From Clostridiales bacterium UBA3953 (GTDB lineage Bacteria > Bacillota > Clostridia > Oscillospirales > CAG-272), in assembly GCA_002385415.1 (NCBI GenBank), contig DGDL01000011.1, positions 1-9,615 on the forward strand: a stretch of DNA of 9,615 nucleotides. Reading direction: 5' to 3'. Under the pieces are notes generated by a model, which saw only the letters and a program-made list of their open reading frames with translations, was not told the DNA's origin and made no database searches. Positions 1 to 6,254 of this stretch are shown piece by piece. A program made the translations under genes and the position numbers. Each line of letters opens with the position of its first letter. Position 1 is the first letter of the stretch.

Positions 1-1942
1 GGATATGGCACACCTCGGCAGCGTCATAGACCTCGGACAGCGATTTGCTTGCCTTGACGTCCGCTTTTTTGAGCAGCTCGAGCCCCTCGCCCCATTTACG
101 GTACATCTTCTCAAGCTGCGCGATAAAGACATCTTCGGGGAAGATATGACGCCAACCCGCAAGGTCGTCATACGGATAGCCCACCATCGTCGCGCGCCAA
201 CCGGTCTCCTTTTCATACAGCAGATTTGCCGGCGCGTAATGCTGCGGCGCACTGTAGGCGACGCCTATCGAGAACGGATACTCGTCAAACGCCTCCGAAA
301 ATTTCGTAAACGCCGCGGACAAAATACCCGTGTCCGCGCCCGGGAACACCTTTTCATATATCTCGTCCAGACTTGGGATGTCGGGCAACTTTGCATAAAA
401 CTCCTTGACCATATCCAGCGGCGGCGACGGGTAGCCGCCCAGCGTCCAGCCCAGCATCAGCCCGCTGACATTGCCCGTTTCGGTTATCCCTCTGATATGC
501 CTGTATATCTTGTCGAACACCGGTATAAACGGCACCGCGGCTATCTCCCATGTATTGTTAAACTGCACCTTTGCAAATGCCCTGCGCCCGCTTTCCGCCG
601 CCTCTTTCCAAAGCGTTTTTGAATATTCCCCCGGCCCCTCAATCGAAATTGAATAGTCGACTACATGGGTATCCACCCCGCCGACGTTTTTCCGGACATG
701 GTGTTCGCTGACGCTCATGACCGCGACCTCTTTCGGCATCAGCTCCATGACCCGCCGCGACTCGTCTATGCCGTCCCATGCCCAAGTGTAGGCGGCAACC
801 TGAATATCCGGGTTTTCGGACACAAATCCCTCGTAAAGCAGGCGGTTGACCAGCGCGTAGATTTCCGCCCGGCTCTTTTCCTTGCAGCGGGGGCAGGTAA
901 TGCTGCTCTCGTTTCTGTGGCTGTAGCAGTTTGTGGCGTTTTCCGACGCCGTTATGGTAAAAACGCCGCCCAGCCCGGGCACCGATTTGGCGACAAAAGC
1001 CGCGCTGTCGTATAAATACTTTTGGACAGCCGGCGCGCCGACACAAAGACAGCTGTTGAACTTGCCGTCCGGCTCGCCTTTGATGTCCGGTTTGTCTGCG
1101 AAAAACTCGTTTGGCATGGAGCGCGGCTCGTTGAGGTACAAAAACAGCTTGATTCCGTAGCGACCGAGCTTTTCGGTCAGATAGCGCATCCCCTCAATCC
1201 GCCTCTCATAACCTTCACTGACGCTGCCGTCAAACGGGAACGGCGCGATTTTCGCAAGCAGCGCCTGTGTCCATATCCCGTTGATGCCGAGCCTTTGATA
1301 CGCCTCGAGCATCGGCTCCGGGAAAGATTCATCGATGAGCTGTTTATCCAAAAATGTGTCGCCGTACAGCGCGCAATAGGAGTATATGAATCTGTGGATA
1401 AAGCGCTGCTGTGTCGGACTTGCCTCGATTGTGCCGCCGGACGGCAGATTTTCAAAGAAATCAAACGGCTGTGCGGTTCTTTCGGGGAGCCGGGCGCGCA
1501 CCGCCTGCGTGAGCGCATTTATCTCTGCCGTTCGTTTGAGCTGCGCCTGGTCGAGCGGCCGGATTTTCAGGCGATCGCAGCCGGGCTTGAATCCGCCGAG
1601 CTTGACCGATAGAAAATCGTCCTCTTTCAGGATAAACGCAAGATAATCCTCTGTCCAGCCCAAAAGCGTGCAAAGCTGGCTGTAGTCGAGAAGGTGCCAG
1701 TTGTTGCGTATCAGGGTTATGTAGCCTCTGCTTATCCATGCCGGATTGACGTCGGGGTCGGGGTCAAGACCCATGGCCTCTGCCATCCGGCGGACTGTCC
1801 CGGCATCTGTGTCGAGCACCTCCGCCATGCGCTCGGGTGAAACCAGCTCCCAGTTTCGATAGATAAAGCACTGCGCTTTTGTCGGGAACCATGCCGGGTT
1901 GGGCAATGTTTTCGGCTGGATTTCCGGCAAACTGTAGGTCAT
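1..1942 (-). CDS. Glycoside-hydrolase-like hypothetical protein, partial (C-terminus off the window)
   Basis: An uninterrupted frame of 647 codons runs from an ATG at 1942 to the left edge; no stop is visible, so the C-terminus is missing. The start is set by an AAGGAG site 8 nt upstream. There is no signal peptide or membrane segment, so a cytosolic protein is expected. Residues about 31-58 (SPERMAEVLDTDAGTVRRM) look like a helix-turn-helix, and a second helical stretch (NWHLLDYSQLCTLLGW, 81-96) follows. Residues about 210-510 alternate strand-like and helix-like segments as in a TIM barrel, with KLFLYLNEPR (265-274), GVFTITASENATNC (326-339), a CPRC motif (350-353) and YTWAW (385-389). These resemble GH20-like hypothetical sugar hydrolases. 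Glu334 in SEN is a candidate catalytic acid and Cys339/350/353 a possible metal site; both are inferences. Substrate is unknown. The reading frame is secure; the hydrolase assignment is tentative. Confidence 0.72.
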   Translation of the reverse strand, partial: MTYSLPEIQPKTLPNPAWFPTKAQCFIYRNWELVSPERMAEVLDTDAGTVRRMAEAMGLDPDPDVNPAWISRGYITLIRNNWHLLDYSQLCTLLGWTEDYLAFILKEDDFLSVKLGGFKPGCDRLKIRPLDQAQLKRTAEINALTQAVRARLPERTAQPFDFFENLPSGGTIEASPTQQRFIHRFIYSYCALYGDTFLDKQLIDESFPEPMLEAYQRLGINGIWTQALLAKIAPFPFDGSVSEGYERRIEGMRYLTEKLGRYGIKLFLYLNEPRSMPNEFFADKPDIKGEPDGKFNSCLCVGAPAVQKYLYDSAAFVAKSVPGLGGVFTITASENATNCYSHRNESSITCPRCKEKSRAEIYALVNRLLYEGFVSENPDIQVAAYTWAWDGIDESRRVMELMPKEVAVMSVSEHHVRKNVGGVDTHVVDYSISIEGPGEYSKTLWKEAAESGRRAFAKVQFNNTWEIAAVPFIPVFDKIYRHIRGITETGNVSGLMLGWTLGGYPSPPLDMVKEFYAKLPDIPSLDEIYEKVFPGADTGILSAAFTKFSEAFDEYPFSIGVAYSAPQHYAPANLLYEKETGWRATMVGYPYDDLAGWRHIFPEDVFIAQLEKMYRKWGEGLELLKKADVKASKSLSEVYDAAEVCHI

Positions 1943-1950
1943 GGTGTTTT

Positions 1951-1956
1951 CTCCTT
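1951..1956 (-). promoter_or_regulatory. Ribosome binding site of the glycosidase-like gene
   Basis: AAGGAG on the minus strand, 8 nt before the ATG at 1942. It fixes the start of a frame that is otherwise open-ended inside this window. Confidence 0.85.
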
Positions 1957-1990
1957 GCATTATTATATTTCGGGGTTATATGTCATCGCG

Positions 1991-2023
1991 CATGGGGCTG
2001 TCTTTTTTGAAAACGCCCCGCAT
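1991..2023 (-). repeat. Imperfect inverted repeat in the leader of the glycosidase-like gene
   Basis: CATGGGGC (1991-1998) and GCCCCGCAT (2015-2023) are inverted copies with one bulged base and a 16-nt, A/T-rich spacer. The repeat lies just downstream of the predicted -10 box and inside the transcribed leader. It could be an operator for a local sugar-responsive repressor or an RNA stem-loop. There is no adjacent U-tract, so a terminator is unlikely. Confidence 0.35.
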
Positions 2024-2032
2024 ACCGGAGAT

Positions 2033-2041
2033 ATTATACCA
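2033..2041 (-). promoter_or_regulatory. Extended -10 promoter for the glycosidase-like gene
   Basis: The minus strand reads TGGTATAAT, a perfect TATAAT with the TGn extension of extended -10 sigma-A promoters. No convincing -35 hexamer lies 17 nt further upstream (TCCCCA). The implied leader is roughly 85 nt. It sits downstream of the SASP terminator, so the glycosidase-like gene probably has its own transcript. The rest of the 319-nt gap (1943-2261) holds the leader repeat, the SASP terminator and A/T-rich sequence with no supported gene. Confidence 0.6.
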
Positions 2042-2155
2042 TAACGACTAATATTTGGGGAGAAAATGCTTTAATTTATAAGTTTTTGATGGCGCGGAAG
2101 CGTTTTTTTCAAATATCCCGCAATTCCCCTCCCCGAGCGGTGCACCGAAACGCGC

Positions 2156-2202
2156 AAAAAAACGGCGTATCCCGCCGGGCATCTGCCCGACGGGAGCGCC
2201 GT
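2156..2202 (-). terminator. Intrinsic terminator of the SASP gene
   Basis: A long GC-rich hairpin lies at 2162-2202. ACGGCG pairs with CGCCGT, CCCG with CGGG and CGGGC with GCCCG, with small internal loops. On the minus strand it is followed directly by seven T residues (2162-2156). A small extra stem, ATCTCG/CGAGAT with loop ATTA (2203-2218), abuts its 5' side. Position about 60 nt after the SASP stop and orientation both fit termination of that gene. Confidence 0.9.
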
Positions 2203-2261
2203 ATCTCGATTACGAGATCAGGCCTTTTGCCTTCCTAAAACTCGCTATTTATAAGCCGGTT

Positions 2262-2471
2262 TTAAGTCGTGCTGTTCTTGATCTCGTTTTCGAATTTCTC
2301 GACCATCTTCTTTACCATCTGGCCGCCGATAGAACCGGCCTGACGGGAAGTCAGGTCACCGTTGTAACCGTTGTTAAGAGGAACGCCGACCTCGTTTGCG
2401 GCCTCCATCTTAAACTTTTCAAGAGCGGCTTTTGCCTCAGGAACAAGAGTGCGATTGCCGTTTCTTGCCAT
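2262..2471 (-). CDS. Alpha/beta-type small acid-soluble spore protein
   Basis: This 69-residue protein belongs to the alpha/beta SASP family, which coats and protects DNA in the spore core and is degraded by the GPR protease at germination. The N-terminal helix LVPEAKAALEKFKMEA (9-24) runs into NEVGVPL (26-32). The second conserved block is TSRQAGSIGGQMVKKMV (41-57), the DNA-contacting helix with its G-S-I-G-G core. The region matching the GPR site reads MEAANEVGV rather than the more usual E-I/F-A/G form. Length is typical. An AAGGAG lies 12 nt before the ATG, a rather long spacing. SASP genes are normally under forespore sigma-G, but I could not find a clear sigma-G promoter. The gene marks the host as a spore former. 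A strong terminator follows. Confidence 0.96.
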   Translation of the reverse strand: MARNGNRTLVPEAKAALEKFKMEAANEVGVPLNNGYNGDLTSRQAGSIGGQMVKKMVEKFENEIKNSTT

Positions 2472-2483
2472 GGTCTTTTACTA

Positions 2484-2489
2484 CTCCTT
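2484..2489 (-). promoter_or_regulatory. Ribosome binding site of the SASP gene
   Basis: AAGGAG on the minus strand within an A-rich stretch, 12 nt before the ATG at 2471, longer than the usual 6-9 nt spacing. Confidence 0.75.
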
Positions 2490-2497
2490 TTTGCGGC

Positions 2498-2519
2498 AAC
2501 GTTATTTTAACGTTATTTT
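2498..2519. repeat. Two tandem copies of an 11-bp unit in the SASP leader
   Basis: The plus-strand unit AACGTTATTTT occurs twice with no spacer (2498-2508 and 2509-2519). Each copy contains the palindrome AACGTT. The pair lies immediately upstream of the SASP ribosome binding site and could be a regulator-binding site or simply A/T-rich leader sequence. Confidence 0.6.
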
Positions 2520-2553
2520 TTATATTTCCGCGAGATTGAACCTTTTGGGTATC

Positions 2554-2623
2554 CGGCAGCTTTGTGTGAAGCTGGAAATCCGGTTTGTTTTATCTCCGGT
2601 CTGCGTCCTGCTCCGAGCTGCCG
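2554..2623 (-). repeat. Competing inverted repeats upstream of the SASP gene
   Basis: CGGCAGCT (2554-2561) has an exact inverted partner AGCTGCCG at 2616-2623. The overlapping CAGCTT (2557-2562) also pairs locally with AAGCTG (2569-2574) around a 6-nt loop. Because 2557-2561 takes part in both, the two stems exclude each other. Neither has a good U-tract on the minus strand. It could be a transcript-end structure for the topoisomerase gene or a leader element for the SASP gene. Apart from this and the tandem repeat, the 241-nt gap shows no supported gene. Confidence 0.4.
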
Positions 2624-2712
2624 ACCATTAGGTTCGTCATTATTATTGGCGGCATATCGCATTTTATGAGTGGTAAATTTACGAGCGTTTACTTCAAATT
2701 TTCAAGTTTTCG

Positions 2713-4935
2713 TTATGTCAGCTTGAGTTGCTGTTTTTCGGCATCAAATTCGGTTATCGCGATGCCGGTCGCGGGCACTTTATGCTTGCGGCACCGCACA
2801 GCCGACGGAAACTCAGAGTAATCACGCAGCGCGGCAGTGATGGTGTGCCCGCCACGCAGCGTAAAAAGCTGCACGCCCGCCGCCGTTCTGGTCACTTTCT
2901 CGGGTATAAGCGAGGTATTAATCAGTATCCCCTTGTTTTGCGACGATATTAATAAAAGGTCAAACGGCTCGTCCTCATAGAACACCGCGACGATGGGGGA
3001 CGCGTCCGAATACGCGCCGGTCAGCTTGCGGCGGTTGGACTTGGTTTCATAAGCCGAGGCAGGCACGCGCACGCCTTTCCCGTTTTCAAAAATAAACACC
3101 CAATTTTTATCAAGCGGCTTTTCTTTATAATAAGCCTGCATCGCAATAGCGCGTTCGCCTTCGTCCATTTCCAGCCTTGCGGGCAGATACTCGCCCAGCG
3201 CCGAGGCTTTCACAGGCTCGAAATCGCTGACTTTTGCCTTGTATACCTGCGCCTTGTCCGAGAAGAATATAAGCTCGGCGGTGTTTGTCGTGTCGATTTC
3301 GATAAAAATCTCGTCGCCTTCCTTGAGCTTGTGCTCGTCGTTGCCGCGCAGCGAAGCAAACGTCACTTTTTTGAAATATCCCTCGCGCGTCAGCACCACC
3401 CGCGCGCCATAGTCCTCGACATCGTCTTCCTCGTCGTATTCGACTATATCGTCGGGCGAGATAAGCTGCGTGCGGCGTGGCTTGCCGTATTTTTCCTTTA
3501 CTTCACGAAGCTGCGCTATTATGACCTGCTTTATTTTCTGCTCGCTTGCCAAAATCGATTCAAGTTCGCCGATTTCCTTTTGCAGGGTCTCTATCTCGCG
3601 CGTGCGGTTTAAGATATACTCGCGGTTGAGGTTGCGCAGCCTGATTTCGGCGACAAACTCTGCCTGCTGTTTGTCGATGCCAAAACCTTTCATCAAATTG
3701 GGCACGACCTCGCGGTCGGTTTTGGTGTCTCGAATTATCCTTATCGCCAGGTCAATGTCCAGCAGGATTTTGCTAAGCCCGAGCAGCAGATGCAGCTTTT
3801 CCCGCTTTTCGTCAAGCTCGAACGTAAACTCGCGGCGCAGGCACTCGATGCGGAAGCGTATCCACTCCCGCAGGACCTCGACAATGCCCATCTGCCGCGG
3901 CACGCCGTCGACGAGGATGTTGAAGTTGCAGTCAAAGGTCGCCTCCAGCGGCGTGAGCTTGTGCAGCTTTGCCATCAGCTTTTCCGGGTCGGTGTCCCGC
4001 CGCAAATCAATAGTCAGCCGAAAGCCGCTGATGTCAATCTCGTCGCGGAAGTCGGTGATTTCCTTCAGCTTGCCTTCCTTGACAAGCGCCGCTATCCGCT
4101 TTATTATAAGCTCGATTGTGGTGGAATACGGTATCTCCACGACTTCGATGCAGTTGTTTTTCTTGTCGTATTTCCACTTCGAGCGCATGCGCACGCTGCC
4201 CGAGCCGGTCTCGTAAATCTCAAGCAGCTTTTCCTTGTCGTAAATTATGGCCGCGCCTGTCGAAAAGTCGGGCGCTTTTATTATGTCCAGCATCGCCTCG
4301 GTGGTGAGATTTGGGTTTTTCAGCAGTGCGATTGTCCCGTCGCACACCTCGGCAAGGTTGAACGAGCAGATTGAGCTTGCCATGCCGACCGCAACGCCGA
4401 TGTTCGGCGAAACCAGCACGTTTGGGAACGCGGTGGGCAAAAGCGTCGGCTCCACCGTGGTGTTGTCATAGTTGTCCACAAAATCAACCGCATTGCGGTC
4501 GATGCCGCGGAACACTTCCTCGCAGATTTTGTCCAGCTTGACCTCGGTATAGCGCATCGCGGCGCAGTCCATATCGCTGCTGTAGTGCTTGCCGAAGCTG
4601 CCTTTCGAGTCGATGAACGGGTGCAGCAGCGCCTCATAGGCGCGCGTCAGCCTGGACAGCGTCTGGTAGACCGAGTCGTTGCTGTGTGGGTTGAGCCGCA
4701 GCGTTTCGCCGACGACGGTCGCGCTCTTGACGCGCGGCTTGGTCAGCAGCCCCATCTTATACATCGTATAGAGCAGCTTGCGGTGCGACGGCTTGAACCC
4801 GTCTATCGCCGGGATAGCGCGCGACACTATGACGCTCATCGTGTATGGCATGTAGTTTTGTATGATTGTTTCGGTTATGGGCTGTTCGATTATCTCCGCG
4901 GTCTGCGCCGGGGGCGTAGACTTTTTCTTTGGCAT
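2713..4935 (-). CDS. DNA topoisomerase IV subunit A-like protein (divergent ParC/GyrA family)
   Basis: A 740-residue type IIA topoisomerase A subunit, the DNA cleavage-religation half that works with a GyrB/ParE ATPase. The start is ATG at 4935, with GGAG 8 nt upstream. A longer frame reaches TTG at 4989 but overlaps the sua5 stop and adds nonconserved residues. Family blocks are SVIVSRAIPAIDGFKPSHRK (34-53), active-site AAMRYTEV with Tyr129, and EPTLLPTAFPNVLVSPNIGV (162-181). A coiled-coil tower follows at about 390-510, then a C-terminal beta-propeller-like region. No GyrA-box (QRRGGKG-like) is visible, which favours ParC over true gyrase. The quinolone pocket is unusual: LNPHSNDSVYQ (81-91) replaces the usual YHPHGDSAVYD, so the positions of E. 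coli Ser83 and Asp87 are Asp and Gln. No parE neighbour lies in the window. It follows sua5 after 46 nt and may be co-transcribed with it. Confidence 0.9.
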   Translation of the reverse strand: MPKKKSTPPAQTAEIIEQPITETIIQNYMPYTMSVIVSRAIPAIDGFKPSHRKLLYTMYKMGLLTKPRVKSATVVGETLRLNPHSNDSVYQTLSRLTRAYEALLHPFIDSKGSFGKHYSSDMDCAAMRYTEVKLDKICEEVFRGIDRNAVDFVDNYDNTTVEPTLLPTAFPNVLVSPNIGVAVGMASSICSFNLAEVCDGTIALLKNPNLTTEAMLDIIKAPDFSTGAAIIYDKEKLLEIYETGSGSVRMRSKWKYDKKNNCIEVVEIPYSTTIELIIKRIAALVKEGKLKEITDFRDEIDISGFRLTIDLRRDTDPEKLMAKLHKLTPLEATFDCNFNILVDGVPRQMGIVEVLREWIRFRIECLRREFTFELDEKREKLHLLLGLSKILLDIDLAIRIIRDTKTDREVVPNLMKGFGIDKQQAEFVAEIRLRNLNREYILNRTREIETLQKEIGELESILASEQKIKQVIIAQLREVKEKYGKPRRTQLISPDDIVEYDEEDDVEDYGARVVLTREGYFKKVTFASLRGNDEHKLKEGDEIFIEIDTTNTAELIFFSDKAQVYKAKVSDFEPVKASALGEYLPARLEMDEGERAIAMQAYYKEKPLDKNWVFIFENGKGVRVPASAYETKSNRRKLTGAYSDASPIVAVFYEDEPFDLLLISSQNKGILINTSLIPEKVTRTAAGVQLFTLRGGHTITAALRDYSEFPSAVRCRKHKVPATGIAITEFDAEKQQLKLT

Positions 4936-4943
4936 TCCTATCT

Positions 4944-4947
4944 CTCC
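4944..4947 (-). promoter_or_regulatory. Ribosome binding site deciding the topoisomerase start
   Basis: GGAG, within CGGAGAGATAGGA, lies 8 nt before the ATG at 4935. This supports the internal ATG over the in-frame TTG at 4989, which overlaps the end of sua5. Confidence 0.8.
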
Positions 4948-4981
4948 GTAACGTGTACTTTGTGCTTTTTGCCGGTGCGGG

Positions 4982-6025
4982 TCAGTCAAGTTTTATGACA
5001 TTGTAGCCCGCCGCTTTGATAAGCCGGTTGAAAACGGCAAGCCCCACACCTTCCTTCGGCGTCATGCGGGCGTAAATCGCCTTGATTTTGCCGTCGGCTT
5101 TATGCGCGATGCCGCCAATATCGTTGAGCACCGCGAAAAGCCGGTGCGCGTGGGACGCGCTGTCGGCGCGGTCGCCAAGCGAAAATGCATACTCGCGCGC
5201 CAAAAGCTCCTCGTCGCCGTCAAAGCAGATTATCGCACAGTCGGTTTTATCGCGCAGAAAGTTTTTGACGGAGCTGTCGGAGCCGTCGAGTATATACATC
5301 GGCACATCGGGCGCATAGTGGCGGTATTTCATGCCCGGCGACTCCGGCACGACGTCCGCCGAAGCCGATTTGTAGAGCGTGTCCGGCAGTCTGACCGGGC
5401 AAAGCTCGCCGAGCATCTCCGGCGTCACCGCGCCGGGACGCAGCACCACCACGCCCTCGCCCTCAAGCTTTACGACGGTCGACTCGACACCGAAATCGCA
5501 GTCGCCGGCGGCGATTATGCAGTCGGCGCGGCCGTACATGTTTTCGATTGCGTGGCGCGCGGTCGTGGGGCTGGGTCTGCCGGATATGTTCGCCGAGGGG
5601 GCCGCGACCGGCACGCCCGCCGCCTTTATCAGCGCGTGCGCTGTCGGGTGCGAGGGCACGCGGACGGCGACCGTGTCCAGCCCGGCGGTGACGGTGGCGG
5701 GTATGGTTTCGCGCTTTGGCAAAACGACGGTCAGCGGCCCGGGCATAAAGCGCTCGGCCAGCCGAAAGTAAAGCTCGGTTGTGACCGCATAGCGCTCGGC
5801 ATCGGCCGGCTCGGCAAGATGCACTATAAGCGGGTTGTCCGCCGGCCTGCCCTTTGCGGCAAAGATTTTCGCGGCGGCAGAACCGTCGGTCGCGTCCGCG
5901 CCCAGTCCGTAGACGGTTTCGGTTGGAAACACGACCAGCCCGCCGGCGCGCAGGATTTCGCCCGCCCTCTCTATTGCGTCGCCGTCCGGTTCGGTGAAAA
6001 GTATGGTTTGTATCTCAAGTTTCAT
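4982..6025 (-). CDS. L-threonylcarbamoyladenylate synthase (Sua5/YwlC type)
   Basis: The enzyme makes threonylcarbamoyl-AMP from threonine, bicarbonate and ATP, the first step of t6A formation at position 37 of ANN-decoding tRNAs; TsaD/B/E complete the reaction. From ATG 6025 the protein has 347 residues, close to Bacillus YwlC. The YrdC domain shows VVFPTETVYGLGA (31-43), KGRPADNPLIVHL (58-70), MPGPLTVVL (94-102), VPVAAPSANISGRPSP (138-153), ESTVV (181-185) and RPGAV (196-200). The Sua5 linker SPGMKYRHYAP (229-239) leads into the C-terminal Sua5 domain. The start is uncertain: the ATG at 6025 lacks a Shine-Dalgarno sequence, while an in-frame ATG at 6181 has GGGAG 9 nt upstream but would add 52 low-complexity residues. 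I prefer 6025 on family length. It lies downstream of prfA, a common Firmicute arrangement. Confidence 0.94.
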   Translation of the reverse strand: MKLEIQTILFTEPDGDAIERAGEILRAGGLVVFPTETVYGLGADATDGSAAAKIFAAKGRPADNPLIVHLAEPADAERYAVTTELYFRLAERFMPGPLTVVLPKRETIPATVTAGLDTVAVRVPSHPTAHALIKAAGVPVAAPSANISGRPSPTTARHAIENMYGRADCIIAAGDCDFGVESTVVKLEGEGVVVLRPGAVTPEMLGELCPVRLPDTLYKSASADVVPESPGMKYRHYAPDVPMYILDGSDSSVKNFLRDKTDCAIICFDGDEELLAREYAFSLGDRADSASHAHRLFAVLNDIGGIAHKADGKIKAIYARMTPKEGVGLAVFNRLIKAAGYNVIKLD

Positions 6026-6088
6026 ATCAAGTATAGTGTGCTTTTCAGCAAAGCGGTTGAAGGTATATATCAAATTTATGTAAAGTAC

Positions 6089-6128
6089 CCTGTCCCGGGC
6101 GCGCCGGGGAGCCGGCGGCGGTGACAGG
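6089..6128 (-). repeat. Very GC-rich hairpin upstream of sua5
   Basis: CCTGTC (6089-6094) pairs with GACAGG (6123-6128). Inside it CGCCGG (6102-6107) pairs with CCGGCG (6112-6117) around a 4-nt loop. On the minus strand it is followed by GTACTTTACATAAATTTG, A/T-rich but without a clean U-tract. It may be a terminator or attenuator between prfA and sua5, or a leader structure controlling sua5 translation. Confidence 0.5.
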
Positions 6129-6211
6129 AGTACGGTGTTTTCGCTTTTTATGCGGGTTTTTGCCGTGCGGGAGCTACCCATGGCAAAACGCTCCCAACCG
6201 ATATTGAGGGC

Positions 6212-6244
6212 TGCGGGGAACTTTTTCCCGAAAAGTCCCCCGCA
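6212..6244 (-). repeat. Strong hairpin just after prfA
   Basis: Arms 6212-6225 and 6231-6244 form a 14-bp stem with a single mismatch and a 5-nt loop. It begins 10 nt after the prfA stop. On the minus strand the T6 run lies before the hairpin rather than after it, so it is not a canonical intrinsic terminator; on the plus strand it is followed by A residues. It may act as a 3'-end stabiliser, a U-tract-poor terminator or a processing site. Near-direct repeats GCAAAACGCTC (6183-6193) and GCAAAAAACGCTC (6242-6254) lie downstream of and at the prfA-proximal edge of the hairpin. Confidence 0.6.
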
Positions 6245-6254
6245 AAAAACGCTC

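Noticed and set aside
5..622. Plus-strand 205-codon frame and other plus-strand frames opposite the glycosidase-like gene
   Set aside because: They lie antisense to a 647-codon frame with recognisable composition and a good ribosome binding site; their translations are arginine-rich shadow sequence.
2093..2109. Plus-strand mini-hairpin CGC/GCG followed by a T7 run, as a terminator
   Set aside because: The stem is only 3 bp and no plus-strand gene lies upstream.
2520..2712. Sigma-G promoter for the SASP gene
   Set aside because: I looked for a TGAATA-like -35 with a CATACTA-like -10 at 17-18 nt spacing and found no convincing pair.
2585..2821. Plus-strand 78-codon frame across the end of the topoisomerase gene
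   Set aside because: It overlaps the conserved 3' end of the topoisomerase gene on the other strand and has no ribosome binding site or family resemblance.
4936..4989. TTG start at 4989 for the topoisomerase gene
   Set aside because: It overlaps the sua5 stop, lacks a ribosome binding site and adds a nonconserved leader, whereas ATG 4935 has GGAG at good spacing.
5102..6124. Plus-strand 340-codon frame opposite sua5
   Set aside because: It is antisense to clearly conserved Sua5 motifs, and its arginine- and glycine-rich translation is typical of the complement of a GC-rich gene.
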